From: Streptomyces narbonensis | Lineage (GTDB): Bacteria; Actinomycetota; Actinomycetes; Streptomycetales; Streptomycetaceae | Assembly (NCBI RefSeq): GCF_014649015.1 | Contig: NZ_BMSF01000006.1 | Location: forward strand, 310,001-374,000 | DNA: 64,000 nt | Direction: 5' to 3' | In this document: positions 17,981-26,717 of the stretch, one piece after another | Layout of the letters: every line of letters starts with the position of its first letter | How positions within the stretch are numbered: the first letter of the stretch is position 1 | Notes under the pieces: generated by a model | Told to the model about the DNA's origin: nothing | The model's database searches: none | What the model saw: the letters and a program-made list of their open reading frames with translations, nothing else | Translations under genes and position numbers: made by a program

Positions 17981-18880
17981 ATGAGGAGCAGCAACCCGGT
18001 CTTCTCGCGACGGGGGTTCAGCCGCGACAACGGCACCGCGGGCTACGGCCAGCAGCCGCAGGCCGGGGGCCCCGCCGTAGGAACCAACCCGTACGCCACC
18101 GGCAACCCGTATGCCGAAGGTGCGACGAACCCGTACGCCACCAACCCGTACGCCCCGCAGGACGCCCAGGTCGGCGCCCCGCAGCAGGCGCGCGGCAACG
18201 TGATGACGATCGACGACGTCGTGAGCCGTACGGCCATGACGCTCGGCACGGTCGTGCTCACCGCAGTCCTGTCCTGGTTCCTGCTGCCGGTCGACTCGGC
18301 CAACCTCGGCAAGTCCTACGGCATCGCCATCGGCGCCGCCCTGGTCGCCTTCGTCCTGGCGATGGTGCAGTCCTTCAAGCGCAAGCCGTCTCCCGCGCTG
18401 ATCCTGGGCTACGCGGCCTTCGAGGGCGTCTTCCTCGGCGTGATCTCGGCCGCCGTCTCGACGTACATCGCCGACGGCGTGGTCATCCAGGCGGTCCTGG
18501 GCACGATGGCGGTCTTCGCCGGTGTCCTGATCGCCTACAAGATGGGCTGGATCCGGGTCAACCGACGCTTCTACGGCTTCGTGATGGCCGCCGCCATGGG
18601 CTTCATGCTGCTCATGGTCGTCAACCTGCTGTTCGCCGTCTTCGCCGGCGATGACGGCCTCGGCTTCCGCAGCGGTGGCCTCGGCATCCTCTTCGGCGTC
18701 ATCGGCGTCATCCTGGGTGCCTGCTTCCTCGCCCTCGACTTCAAGCAGGTCGAGGACGGCGTGAACTACGGCGCGCCGCGCGAGGAGGCCTGGCTGGCCG
18801 CCTTCGGTCTCACCATGACCCTGGTGTGGATCTACCTGGAGATGCTGCGTCTGCTGTCGATCCTGCAGGGCGACGACTGA
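17981..18880 (+). CDS. Bax inhibitor-1/YccA family membrane protein
   Basis: A 299-residue polytopic membrane protein of the BI-1/YccA family with about seven transmembrane helices between residues 85 and 295. It has a polar N-terminal tail of about 70 residues. The tail holds four NPYA motifs (starting near residues 36, 42, 50 and 55) in a Gly/Gln/Pro-rich context, which may bind a partner. Bacterial members are proposed pH-sensitive ion (calcium) leak channels; that is family knowledge and not shown for this protein. GGAGG at 17970-17974 supports the ATG. A strong terminator follows. Confidence 0.88.
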   Translation: MRSSNPVFSRRGFSRDNGTAGYGQQPQAGGPAVGTNPYATGNPYAEGATNPYATNPYAPQDAQVGAPQQARGNVMTIDDVVSRTAMTLGTVVLTAVLSWFLLPVDSANLGKSYGIAIGAALVAFVLAMVQSFKRKPSPALILGYAAFEGVFLGVISAAVSTYIADGVVIQAVLGTMAVFAGVLIAYKMGWIRVNRRFYGFVMAAAMGFMLLMVVNLLFAVFAGDDGLGFRSGGLGILFGVIGVILGACFLALDFKQVEDGVNYGAPREEAWLAAFGLTMTLVWIYLEMLRLLSILQGDD

Positions 18881-18897
18881 CGCCTCTGAGCTCGGGG

Positions 18898-18934
18898 GAA
18901 GGGCCCGTCCGGCTTCGCGCCGGGCGGGCCCTTT
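18898..18934 (+). terminator. Terminator after the Bax inhibitor-like gene
   Basis: AAGGGCCCGTCCGGC and GCCGGGCGGGCCCTT pair over about 15 bp, including one G-T pair, around a five-base loop and are followed by TCC. Confidence 0.85.
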
Positions 18935-18982
18935 CCGCGTTCCCGGGCCCGGAGCCCGTTCGTCAGGGTCCCCGGGCGGCGC

Positions 18983-18988
18983 GTAGGG
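18983..18988 (+). promoter_or_regulatory. -10 box of a probable leaderless small gene
   Basis: TAGGGT ends seven bases before the GTG of the next gene, with no ribosome binding site between. Confidence 0.5.
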
Positions 18989-18995
18989 TCGCGGG

Positions 18996-19325
18996 GTGCT
19001 TGATACGAGTGAACTGACCGCGTCCGTCGAGCGCCTCGCCGACCGGCTGCGGGCCGCCCCGCAGAGCCGCCTCCAGCGCGGTGCGGCGGCCGAGGGGCTG
19101 GAGCTCGCCCGGGAGCTCGCGGTGCGCGCCCAGCGCGCCGAGAACCCGGAGCTGGAGCCGCGGACGATGCCGGACGCGGGGGTCTTCACCGTCGCCGACC
19201 AGCTCGTCGTCGCCGGGAACGACCTTGCGGAGATCCTGCGAACGGCCCCGGCCGGCTCCCGCGAGGGAGAGCTGGACGAGGCCGTGAGGCTGGTACGGGA
19301 GGCGGCGGAGCGCTCGGGGCTCTAG
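18996..19325 (+). CDS. Conserved small helical protein
   Basis: A 109-residue soluble protein without signal peptide or membrane helix. It is mostly amphipathic helix (ASVERLADRLRAAP, AAEGLELARELAVRAQRA, ELDEAVRLVREAAERSG), with a central TMPDAGVFTVADQLVVAGNDL segment. I do not recognise a domain. Codon use and the leaderless-type promoter directly before the GTG support it as a real gene. It stands alone between a terminator and a 176-base gap (19326-19501) in which I see nothing. Function unknown. Confidence 0.7.
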   Translation: MLDTSELTASVERLADRLRAAPQSRLQRGAAAEGLELARELAVRAQRAENPELEPRTMPDAGVFTVADQLVVAGNDLAEILRTAPAGSREGELDEAVRLVREAAERSGL

Positions 19326-19501
19326 CGCGCCTGTCCGAGGCCCGTCGAGGGCCCCTCAGAGGCCCGCCAGAGGGCCGTCGGAGGTCTGGCCGGAGGGATC
19401 AATGGGCCGCGCCGTACGGCGCGGCGTCGTGCGGGCGGCTCGGAACGCCGCCGGCAGAGCCTGGGCCCCTTCCGGGGCCGGGCGGTGCGAGGGGCGCGGG
19501 T

Positions 19502-20365
19502 TCAGAGGGACGCGATGACGCGGTCCGCCAGGATGTAGACGTTCTCCTCGTCCGTGTCGCCGTACGAGAAGGTGAGCGCGAAGGCGCCCGAGACGCCCGA
19601 GCCGCCGAGCAGCACCGGGGAGCGCCCGGAGCGCAGGGCCTCGGCGAGGCGCTCCGCGGTCTCGCGGTGGCCGGGGGTCATACAGAGCGTCGTGCCGTCC
19701 GCGAAGACGTACACGTCCAGCGTGCCGAGCGGGCCGGGGCGCACGTCGGTCAGCGCCGTGCGGGTGTCCGCGAGCTCTTCGAGGCGGGCCACCGTCCGCT
19801 CGTGGTCGGTGACGACCGGGGTCTGCACCGGCACGAAGTCCGGGTGCGAGGGGTGCCGGCGACGGGCCGCGGCCAGCTCCGCCGAGTCCTCGGGGAACTC
19901 GTCCAGCGGGTCGGAGAACTCGGCGACGCCGTCGAGCGCGGCGGCCTCCGCCTCCATGGCCTCCAGGGCCATCGCCTCCAGGCCCGCGAAGTCGGCCTGG
20001 CGCGGGACGAAGAAGGTGCCGTCCTCGGCCGGGCCGCCGAGCCCGCCGAGCAGGGACGTAGGGGCCTCCCCGGCGAAGCGGGGGGAAGCGTCCGCCGCGT
20101 CGCGGGCCTCCTGCGCGGCCCAGAAGGCACGGGCCTCCGCGAGCTCGCGCTCGCGCTCCTCGGCCAGCGCCTCGGCGACCGCGGCCCGTATCTCCGTGGC
20201 GGACGTGGCGCGCGCCGCGGGGACCGTGACGCCGCGGGCGGCCGCCAGCTCGCTGCGGAGGCCGGTGACCTCCTTGCGGAGACCGTGGACGGCGTGCAGG
20301 GCAGCAGCGCCCACGGCCGTGGCAGCGGCCGTGGTCAGCAGCAGGGCAAGAGACATGGCGCTCAC
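19502..20365 (-). CDS. Membrane-anchored coiled-coil protein, unknown function
   Basis: A 287-residue protein with an N-terminal hydrophobic anchor (about 4-27) followed by a coiled coil (LRKEVTGLRSELAAARG, and AVAEALAEERERELAEARAFW up to about 90). An acidic, Ala-rich middle follows, then a C-terminal globular part (about 185-287) with TLDVYVFADGTTLCMTPGHRETAERLAEAL. The GTG at 20365 has GGGAG seven bases upstream; an ATG three codons in is an alternative. I do not recognise the C-terminal domain. The 275-base gap to the thiolase (20366-20640) should hold its promoter, but I see no clear boxes. Confidence 0.75.
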   Translation of the reverse strand: MSAMSLALLLTTAAATAVGAAALHAVHGLRKEVTGLRSELAAARGVTVPAARATSATEIRAAVAEALAEERERELAEARAFWAAQEARDAADASPRFAGEAPTSLLGGLGGPAEDGTFFVPRQADFAGLEAMALEAMEAEAAALDGVAEFSDPLDEFPEDSAELAAARRRHPSHPDFVPVQTPVVTDHERTVARLEELADTRTALTDVRPGPLGTLDVYVFADGTTLCMTPGHRETAERLAEALRSGRSPVLLGGSGVSGAFALTFSYGDTDEENVYILADRVIASL

Positions 20366-20640
20366 TGACGTACTCCCGATTCCGAGTCGATCCCCCGACT
20401 TCCTACATCAGCTTGTCCTGGGGTGGTGCCTGCTGTCAGTGCATTACGTCACGAATTGGACAGGTATTTCGGCCGGGTGTTTAGTCCCGAAACCCCTCTG
20501 ACCTGCAAAAATGAACTCCCCCGGGACGTAGGTCACATCCTGGGGGAGATTCGGTCACGGCTCGGACGCGGAGGGGTTGGTCCCGGGGCGTCGGGAGAGG
20601 CGCTCGGTCGGCTCGGGCGCCCGTCGGCTCAGGCGTCCTG

Positions 20641-21861
20641 CTAGCTCAGGCGCTCGATCACCATGGCCATGCCCTGGCCGCCGCCGACGCACATGGTCTC
20701 CAGGCCGAACTGCTTGTCGTGGAACTGGAGGCTGTTGATGAGCGTGCCGGTGATCCGGGCGCCCGTCATGCCGAAGGGGTGGCCGACGGCGATCGCGCCG
20801 CCGTTGACGTTGACCTTGTCCAGGTCCAGGCCCAGGTCCTGGTAGGACGGGATGACCTGGGCGGCGAAGGCCTCGTTGATCTCCGCCAGGTCGATGTCGC
20901 CGATGGTCAGACCGGCGCGCTTGAGGGCCTGCTTCGAGGCCTCGACCGGGCCGAGGCCCATGATCTCGGGGGAGAGGCCGGAGACGCCGGTGGAGACGAT
21001 GCGGGCGAGCGGCGTCAGGCCGAGCTCGCGGGCCTTCGTGTCCGACATGATGACGAGCGCGGCGGCGCCGTCGTTCAGCGGGCAGCAGTTGGCGGCGGTG
21101 ACCAGGCCGTCGGGGCGGAAGACCGGCTTGAGGCCCTGCACGCCCTCCAGGGTGACGCCGGCGCGCGGGCCGTCGTCGGTGGAGACGACGGTGCCGTCCG
21201 GCAGCGTCACCGGGGTGATCTCGCGCTCCCAGAAGCCGTTCTTGATGGCCTGCTCGGCGAGGTTCTGCGACCGTACGCCGAACTCGTCCATCTCCTGGCG
21301 GCTGATGCCCTTCCAACGGGCCAGGTTCTCGGCGGTCTGGCCCATCGCGATGTACGCGTCCGGGACGATGCCGTCCTCGCGCGGGTCGTGCCAGGCGGAG
21401 CCCTCGGAGGCGGCGACCTCGGCGGTGCGGGCCTCGGCCTCGGCGAAGAACGGGTTGTGGGTGTCGGGCAGGGAGTCCGAGTTGCCCTTCACGAAGCGGG
21501 ACACCATCTCGACACCGGCCGAGATGAAGACGTCGCCCTCGCCGGCCTTGATGGCGTGCAGCGCCATGCGGGAGGTCTGGAGCGAGGAGGAGCAGTAGCG
21601 GGTGACCGTGCAGCCCGGGAGGTGGTCCATGCCCATCTGCACGGCGACGATCCGGCCCAGGTTGTTGCCCTGCTCGCCGCCGGGCAGACCGCAGCCCAGC
21701 ATCAGGTCGTCGATGTCACGGGGGTCGAGCTCCGGCACCTTGGCCAGGGCGGCCTGGATGATGGTCGCGGTGAGGTCGTCCGGCCGCAGGTCCTTGAGGG
21801 AGCCCTTGAAGGCCCGGCCGATGGGCGAGCGGGCGGTCGAGACGATCACGGCTTCGGGCAT
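20641..21861 (-). CDS. Acetyl-CoA C-acyltransferase (thiolase)
   Basis: A 406-residue cytoplasmic thiolase that would cleave 3-ketoacyl-CoA (FadA role) or condense two acetyl-CoA (AtoB role). The nucleophile Cys90 is in [14 protein letters not shown], the catalytic His361 in [10 protein letters not shown], and the acid/base Cys391 in [10 protein letters not shown], so all catalytic residues are intact. The ATG at 21861 has GGAG five bases upstream; the open frame extends further but without a better start. A TetR-type palindrome lies about 100 bases upstream. Neighbours do not decide between degradative and biosynthetic roles. Confidence 0.93.
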   Translation of the reverse strand: MPEAVIVSTARSPIGRAFKGSLKDLRPDDLTATIIQAALAKVPELDPRDIDDLMLGCGLPGGEQGNNLGRIVAVQMGMDHLPGCTVTRYCSSSLQTSRMALHAIKAGEGDVFISAGVEMVSRFVKGNSDSLPDTHNPFFAEAEARTAEVAASEGSAWHDPREDGIVPDAYIAMGQTAENLARWKGISRQEMDEFGVRSQNLAEQAIKNGFWEREITPVTLPDGTVVSTDDGPRAGVTLEGVQGLKPVFRPDGLVTAANCCPLNDGAAALVIMSDTKARELGLTPLARIVSTGVSGLSPEIMGLGPVEASKQALKRAGLTIGDIDLAEINEAFAAQVIPSYQDLGLDLDKVNVNGGAIAVGHPFGMTGARITGTLINSLQFHDKQFGLETMCVGGGQGMAMVIERLS

Positions 21862-21961
21862 CACGGCTCCATGAGGGTGCGGAGGGGGCGGACTGAAAGG
21901 GAAGTTACCCGTACGTACCGCACGGGTCACCGCCCTGACGGTGTGACGCGGGCCTCTTTTC

Positions 21962-21975
21962 TAAGCGAGCGCTCA
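21962..21975. promoter_or_regulatory. TetR-type operator upstream of the thiolase
   Basis: TAAGCG-AG-CGCTCA is a near-perfect palindrome (five of six arm bases), of the kind bound by TetR-family regulators of fatty-acid genes in actinobacteria. It sits about 100 bases upstream of the thiolase start. A second inverted repeat, ACCCGT/ACGGGT, lies at 21907-21927. Confidence 0.45.
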
Positions 21976-22075
21976 GTAAGGGACCCTCGCGGGGGCGGTG
22001 CGCACCCCCCGCACCTACCCGCACCACCAGGGTGCCGCACACGGGGCCGGGGCGGCCGGCCGCCGTGGGTGCGGG

Positions 22076-23074
22076 TCAGGTCTGGGCGTCCTCCGGGGTG
22101 GGGGCCGGGGTCTCCGCGGCCGGGAGACGCCGCCGGCGGCGGTGCTTCAGGAGGGCCCACGGAGCGCGGGCGCCCGTGACCTCCGTGCCCGCCTCCTTCG
22201 CCGCCTCGGCCGCCGCCTTGGCCACCGGCAGGATGTTCTCCCGGCGTGCCGGCTCCAGCCGATCGCTTTCCGGCCAGGCGCCGAGCGAGACGCACAGCGT
22301 CGGCAGCACCGCCATCGCCGCCGTCGCGTACCCCTCCGCCGAGGGGTGGAAGTTGTCCACCCCGAACATCTCGCGCGGGTTCGCCGCGAACTCCGGGCCG
22401 AGCAGGTCGCCCAGCGACACCGTCCGCCCGCCCTGCTCCACCACCACGATCGTCTGCGCCGCCGCCAGCTGCCGCGAGGCCCGCCGGGCCAGCCAGCGCA
22501 GCGGCTGGTAGACCGGCTCGATCGTCCCCAGGTCCGGACAGGTCCCGACGACCACCTCCGCACCCGCCGTCCGCAGCCGCCGCACCGCCGCCGCGAGGTG
22601 CCGCACCGACTCCGTGGGCGACATCCGGTGCGTCACGTCGTTCGCCCCGATCATGATCACGCAGACGTCGGGGGTCACGGGCTGGGACAGGAGCAGCGAC
22701 ACCTGGCGCTCCAGATCGTCCGAGCGCGCCCCCGACAGCGCCACGTTCCGCAGGACCACCGGGCGCTCCGCGACCGCCGCGAGCCCCGAGGCGAGCAGCG
22801 CGCCCGGCGTCTGACCCGTGCGGCGCACCCCCTGGCCCGCCGCGGTGGAATCACCCAGAAGGGCCAGCCGCAGGGGCTCCTCCGTACCGAAGGACCGGCC
22901 GTACAGGCCGTCCGCCACGGGCGGCAGGGGTGCCGTCCCGTTCCCCACCGACCGCTTCGCCAGCTGCATCTCGGTCAGCAGGAGCCCGACCGCCGCCACG
23001 CCGAGGAGTCCGATGCTCCCGCCGCCGTACGCCGCACCCGCCGCGATCCGTCGTGCCACCCTCGCCCTCGACAT
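22076..23074 (-). CDS. SGNH/GDSL hydrolase, membrane-anchored
   Basis: A 332-residue esterase/lipase-fold protein with an N-terminal signal anchor (about 12-38), so it acts outside the membrane. Block I carries the nucleophile Ser in LLGDSTAAGQGV, block III is IGANDVTH, and block V is DNFHPS with the catalytic Asp and His. The serine hydrolase triad is complete. The basic tail (LLKHRRRRRLP) and Pro-rich end are unusual. Possible substrates are lipid esters or O-acetylated polysaccharide. I chose the ATG at 23074, although a start ten to thirteen codons earlier is possible because of the strong GGAGG nearby. Confidence 0.87.
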   Translation of the reverse strand: MSRARVARRIAAGAAYGGGSIGLLGVAAVGLLLTEMQLAKRSVGNGTAPLPPVADGLYGRSFGTEEPLRLALLGDSTAAGQGVRRTGQTPGALLASGLAAVAERPVVLRNVALSGARSDDLERQVSLLLSQPVTPDVCVIMIGANDVTHRMSPTESVRHLAAAVRRLRTAGAEVVVGTCPDLGTIEPVYQPLRWLARRASRQLAAAQTIVVVEQGGRTVSLGDLLGPEFAANPREMFGVDNFHPSAEGYATAAMAVLPTLCVSLGAWPESDRLEPARRENILPVAKAAAEAAKEAGTEVTGARAPWALLKHRRRRRLPAAETPAPTPEDAQT

Positions 23075-23186
23075 GGGGGCCGTCACCTCCTCCGAGCCGC
23101 TGGGACCCTTCAAGCCGTTCAGGGTCTAACTGCCCCGTAACCCGCTCCGACTACGCATACGCTGGCCACACCATTACGGAGACCCC

Positions 23187-23190
23187 GGAG
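23187..23190 (+). promoter_or_regulatory. Ribosome binding site fixing the cbs start
   Basis: GGAG lies six bases before a GTG at 23197. This selects the GTG over the much longer upstream open frame. Confidence 0.7.
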
Positions 23191-23196
23191 ATTACG

Positions 23197-24585
23197 GTGC
23201 AATTCCACGACTCGATGATCAGCCTCGTCGGCAACACCCCGCTGGTGAAGCTCAACAACGTCACAGCGGGCATCCAGGCGACCGTCCTGGCCAAGGTCGA
23301 GTACTTCAACCCCGGAGGCTCGGTCAAGGACCGGATCGCCGTGCGGATGATCGAGGCGGCCGAGCAGAGCGGCGAGCTCAAGCCCGGCGGCACCATCGTC
23401 GAGCCCACGTCCGGCAACACCGGCGTCGGCCTCGCGATCGTTGCCCAGCAGAAGGGCTACAAGTGCATCTTCGTCTGCCCCGACAAGGTGTCCCTCGACA
23501 AGATCAACGTCCTGCGGGCGTACGGCGCCGAGGTCGTGGTCTGCCCCACGGCGGTCGACCCCGAGCACCCGGACTCGTACTACAACGTCTCGGACCGGCT
23601 CGTCCGTGAGACGCCGGGCGCCTGGAAGCCCGACCAGTACTCCAACCCGAACAACCCGCGCTCCCACTACGAGACCACCGGTCCCGAGCTCTGGGCGCAG
23701 ACGGACGGGAAGATCACCCACTTCGTGGCGGGCGTCGGCACCGGCGGCACCATCTCCGGCACCGGCAACTACCTCAAGGAGGCCAGCGGCGGCTCCGTGA
23801 AGGTCATCGGCGCCGACCCGGAGGGCTCCGTCTACTCCGGCGGCTCCGGCCGGCCGTACCTGGTCGAGGGCGTCGGCGAGGACTTCTGGCCGACCGCCTA
23901 CGACCGGAACGTCACGGACCGGATCGTCGCCGTGTCCGACAAGGACTCGTTCCAGATGACCCGCCGCCTCGCCAAGGAGGAGGGCCTGCTCGTCGGCGGC
24001 TCCTGCGGCATGGCCGTCGTCGCGGCCCTGGAGGTCGCCCGCGAGCTCGGGCCCGACGACGTCGTCGTCGTCCTGCTGCCGGACTCCGGCCGCGGCTACA
24101 TGTCGAAGATCTTCAGCGACGAGTGGATGGCAGGACACGGCTTCCTGGAGGACACCTCCTCCGCCACCGTCGCCGACGTCCTGCGCCACAAGGAGGGCGG
24201 CCTGCCCTCCCTCGTCCACATGCACCCGGACGAGACCGTCGGCCAGGCCATCGAGGTGCTGCGCGAGTACGGCGTCTCCCAGATGCCCATCGTCAAGCCC
24301 GGCGCCGGCCACCCCGACGTCATGGCCGCCGAGGTCGTCGGCTCGGTCGTCGAGCGCGAGCTCCTCGACGCGCTCTTCACGAAGCGCGCCTCCCTGGAGG
24401 ACCCGCTGGAGCGCCACATGAGCGCGCCGCTGCCGCAGGTCGGCTCCGGCGAGCCCGTCGCGGACCTGATGACGGTCCTCGGCGAGTCCTCCGACGCGGC
24501 GATCGTGCTGGTCGAGGGCAAGCCGACCGGCGTCGTCAGCCGCCAGGACCTGCTGGCCTTCCTGGCCAACGGCGGCTCGAAGTAG
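23197..24585 (+). CDS. Cystathionine beta-synthase
   Basis: A 462-residue PLP enzyme that condenses serine and homocysteine to cystathionine (transsulfuration), cytoplasmic. The PLP lysine is Lys44 in NPGGSVKDRIA, the substrate loop is TSGNTG (71-76), and the phosphate-binding loop is GVGTGGTISGTG. Two CBS domains (about 340-462) should bind a regulatory nucleotide or S-adenosylmethionine-like ligand. No cystathionine gamma-lyase is next to it. It is divergent from the SGNH hydrolase with about 120 bases between. A cysteine synthase role is less likely because of the CBS domains and length. Confidence 0.92.
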   Translation: MQFHDSMISLVGNTPLVKLNNVTAGIQATVLAKVEYFNPGGSVKDRIAVRMIEAAEQSGELKPGGTIVEPTSGNTGVGLAIVAQQKGYKCIFVCPDKVSLDKINVLRAYGAEVVVCPTAVDPEHPDSYYNVSDRLVRETPGAWKPDQYSNPNNPRSHYETTGPELWAQTDGKITHFVAGVGTGGTISGTGNYLKEASGGSVKVIGADPEGSVYSGGSGRPYLVEGVGEDFWPTAYDRNVTDRIVAVSDKDSFQMTRRLAKEEGLLVGGSCGMAVVAALEVARELGPDDVVVVLLPDSGRGYMSKIFSDEWMAGHGFLEDTSSATVADVLRHKEGGLPSLVHMHPDETVGQAIEVLREYGVSQMPIVKPGAGHPDVMAAEVVGSVVERELLDALFTKRASLEDPLERHMSAPLPQVGSGEPVADLMTVLGESSDAAIVLVEGKPTGVVSRQDLLAFLANGGSK

Positions 24586-24943
24586 GACGTGCGGGGGGTG
24601 CTCCGTCGTCCGTGACGCGTCCGTGCAACCGGCACTTCGTGCAACCGGTACGAGCGTGACACGTACGCGCAGCACCCGCTTAACACGCGTCCGGCACATT
24701 GGTGTTCGTCGGCGTCAAGGACTTCCGGAGCGGCTCCCGGGTCTCCATGGACGCCGCGGACGCGGAGACCGGCCCTGACCCGGGCCCGTGTCCCTCGCGG
24801 GGACCGCCGTCGTCCCGCCCCCCTTCACCGGGGGTGCGGCGGTCCCCGCGCCACATCTTCCGCTTCCCTCGCCTTTCCCTCCCGCCACCCGGCTGCATAT
24901 CCTTATGCAGAGGCTTTGGTGGGTGAATAGGTGAGGGGGCGGC
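24586..24943. other. Intergenic region before the RpiR regulator
   Basis: This 358-base gap contains a 10-base direct repeat, GTGCAACCGG at 24623 and 24639. A pyrimidine-rich tract runs from 24857 to 24885, and the operator-like palindrome described next closes the gap. A short open frame on the plus strand has poor codon bias, so I see no gene here. Confidence 0.5.
24893..24910. promoter_or_regulatory. Perfect palindrome overlapping the RpiR gene promoter
   Basis: CTGCATA-TCCT-TATGCAG has two perfect 7-bp arms. It contains TATCCT (24898-24903), a plausible -10 box, 40 bases before the regulator's ATG. This arrangement suggests autoregulation. Confidence 0.6.
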
Positions 24944-25783
24944 ATGAGCGACAGCCCGGCCGGACGGCTGCAGGCGCTCTTCGAGGGGCACCGGCTCACG
25001 CCGACGCAGCGGCGGATCGCCCACTGCATGGTGCGGCGCGCCGCCGACGTGCCGTTCCTGTCCAGCGTCGAGCTCGCCGAGCTCGCCGGGGTCAGCCAGC
25101 CCTCCGTCACCCGCTTCGCCGTCGCGCTCGGCTTCGACGGCTACCCGGCGCTCCGCAAGCACCTGCGGGAGGTCGCGCCGCCCGAGCCGGACGGCGCCGG
25201 GGGCGAGCAGGGCAACGAGTACCAGCAGGCCGTGCTCGCCGAGATCGAGAACCTGCGGCACCTCGCCGGGCTGCTCGCCGACCCCGGTCCCGTCGAGCGG
25301 GCCGGCCGGGTCCTCGCCTCCTCGCGCCCGCTGCTCGTGCTGGGCCTGCGCGCCGCCTCCTCGCAGGCGCGCGGCTTCGCCTACTTCGCCGCCAAGGTGC
25401 ACCCCGACGTCCGGCTCCTCGACGAGGGCGGCTCGATGCTCACGGACCGCGTCGACGCGGCCGTACGGGCCGGGGCCACGGCGCTGCTCTGCTTCGCCCT
25501 GCCCCGGCACCCCCGGGAGGTCGTCGAGGCCCTGGAGTACGCGCGGACGGCGGGGCTCACGGTGGTGGCCGTCGCCGACTCGGCGTTCGCGCCCGTCGCC
25601 GCCCACAGCGACCTGCTGATTCCGGCCGCCGTCGGCACCGGGCTCGCCTTCGACACCGCCTGTGCGCCGATGATGCTCGGCCGGGTCCTCCTCGAGGCCA
25701 TGGCGGACGAACTCCCGGACGCGCAGGCGCGTCTGGAGGAGTTCGACACGAAGGCGGCCGCGCGGGGCCTGTTCGTGGAGTAG
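24944..25783 (+). CDS. MurR/RpiR family transcriptional regulator
   Basis: A 279-residue regulator with an N-terminal HTH_6 domain (about 1-77; SSVELAELAGVSQPSVTRFA is the helix-turn-helix). A SIS sugar-phosphate-binding domain (about 115-250) follows, so the ligand is probably a phosphosugar or amino sugar phosphate. GTGAGGGGG upstream supports the ATG. A perfect 18-base palindrome lies over its putative -10 box. No sugar metabolism gene adjoins it: the neighbours are cbs upstream and the convergent Roadblock cluster 24 bases downstream. The target genes are therefore not evident, apart from likely autoregulation. Confidence 0.9.
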   Translation: MSDSPAGRLQALFEGHRLTPTQRRIAHCMVRRAADVPFLSSVELAELAGVSQPSVTRFAVALGFDGYPALRKHLREVAPPEPDGAGGEQGNEYQQAVLAEIENLRHLAGLLADPGPVERAGRVLASSRPLLVLGLRAASSQARGFAYFAAKVHPDVRLLDEGGSMLTDRVDAAVRAGATALLCFALPRHPREVVEALEYARTAGLTVVAVADSAFAPVAAHSDLLIPAAVGTGLAFDTACAPMMLGRVLLEAMADELPDAQARLEEFDTKAAARGLFVE

Positions 25784-25807
25784 CCCGCCGGGCGGGGGTG
25801 CTCCGGG

Positions 25808-26179
25808 TCAGATCTGGAGCTCGGAGGCGATCTTCTTGAGCTGGTGGCGGGCCATCGCCAGGTTCGCGCGTTCCTTGTCCAGGGCGAGGTACATGAACAG
25901 GCCGTTCGAGCCCTGGGTCCTGAGTAGCCGGATCAGGTGGTACTGCCGGCCGAGGGTGATCAGGATGTCCTCGATCTCCTCGCCGAGGCCGAGCATCTCC
26001 ATCGCCCGGACCTTGGCCCGGACCACGTCGGTGTTGCCCGCCGCTGCCACGTTCAGGTCGAGCTCCTTGCCGCCGCCGATCGTGCCGAGCGCCATACCGC
26101 TGGTGTAGTCGACGAGGGCAGCGCCGATGGCGCCCTCGATGGAGGCCGCTTCCTTGAGGGAGGTCTCGGTGTTCGCCAT
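25808..26179 (-). CDS. Roadblock/LC7 domain protein (last gene of cluster)
   Basis: A 123-residue single-domain Roadblock/LC7 protein, the family that includes MglB, a GTPase-activating partner of MglA-type small GTPases. It begins with a short helix (LKEAASIEGAIGAALVDYTSGMALG). The sequence then runs through VRAKVRAMEMLGLGEEIEDILITLGRQYHLIRLL to a helix containing LAMARHQLKKIASEL. DYTSGMALG parallels DWTSGLALG in the fourth gene of the cluster, so the two are paralogues. AAGGAAG lies upstream of the ATG. No GTPase gene is present in the window. Function unknown; it may dimerise with its neighbours. Confidence 0.85.
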   Translation of the reverse strand: MANTETSLKEAASIEGAIGAALVDYTSGMALGTIGGGKELDLNVAAAGNTDVVRAKVRAMEMLGLGEEIEDILITLGRQYHLIRLLRTQGSNGLFMYLALDKERANLAMARHQLKKIASELQI

Positions 26180-26220
26180 GGTGTCGTACTTCCTTTTCGA
26201 GTGTGCTGTGCGGACGGTTC

Positions 26221-26247
26221 GATCAGGTCGATCAGGTCGATCAGGTC
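26221..26247. repeat. Three tandem copies of GATCAGGTC
   Basis: Three exact 9-base direct repeats lie in the 98-base gap between two Roadblock genes, followed by degenerate GGTCGGTCGGAGTCGG. The spacer could affect mRNA stability or bind a regulator. Confidence 0.8.
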
Positions 26248-26277
26248 AGTCGGATCAGACAGGTCGGTCGGAGTCGG

Positions 26278-26676
26278 TCAGAGTCTGTTCAGGTCCTTGC
26301 GTTCCAGGGCGCCGTCGACGAGCTCCCCTATCCGGGCGCTGGACCTGCGGGCCTCCAGGTGGAGCCGGCCCACGTTGATCCGAGGTTCGGCGAGGAGCGT
26401 CAGGACGGCCGCGCCGCCCGCCGCGTAGGTCGCCACGTAACCGCTCTCGCCGCGGACGAGGAGCTCGCGGAAGCGGCCCTGGCCCGTGGAGTCGGTCAGC
26501 CGCTGGCCGACGCCGAGCGCCGCCGCCGTCAGCGCGGCCACGCTCTCCGCCTCGCCGTCGACGGTGTCGTGGGCGAGCACGAGGCCGTCGGCGCTGGCGG
26601 CGAGGGCTCCGGTCAGCTGGGGCAGCCGGGCCCGCAGTCGTCTGAGTTCGCCGAGGACTTCTGTTTCCGCAGTCAT
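26278..26676 (-). CDS. Roadblock/LC7 domain protein (CvnB-like)
   Basis: A 132-residue Roadblock/LC7 protein. The sequence LTGALAASADGLVLAHDTVDGEAESVAALTAAALGVGQRL resembles the CvnB (MglB-like) members of Streptomyces conservons. It ends with a basic helix (LEARRSSARIGELVDGALERKDL). The ATG at 26676 is chosen because GAGGAG lies seven bases upstream. An in-frame GTG at 26721 would overlap the preceding gene's stop and add 15 basic residues. No conservon histidine kinase (CvnA), DUF742 (CvnC) or GTPase (CvnD) gene is adjacent. Confidence 0.83.
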   Translation of the reverse strand: MTAETEVLGELRRLRARLPQLTGALAASADGLVLAHDTVDGEAESVAALTAAALGVGQRLTDSTGQGRFRELLVRGESGYVATYAAGGAAVLTLLAEPRINVGRLHLEARRSSARIGELVDGALERKDLNRL

Positions 26677-26717
26677 GAGCTGTCTCCTCTCGGCGCGCAG
26701 GCGCAGGGCACGTCTCA

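Noticed and set aside
23119..24699. Minus-strand open frame opposite cystathionine beta-synthase
   Set aside because: Shadow of the cbs third-position bias; no recognisable domain and it conflicts with an intact enzyme gene.
24699..24926. Small open frame upstream of the RpiR regulator
   Set aside because: It overlaps the operator and promoter, has Pro/Arg-rich composition and no ribosome binding site.
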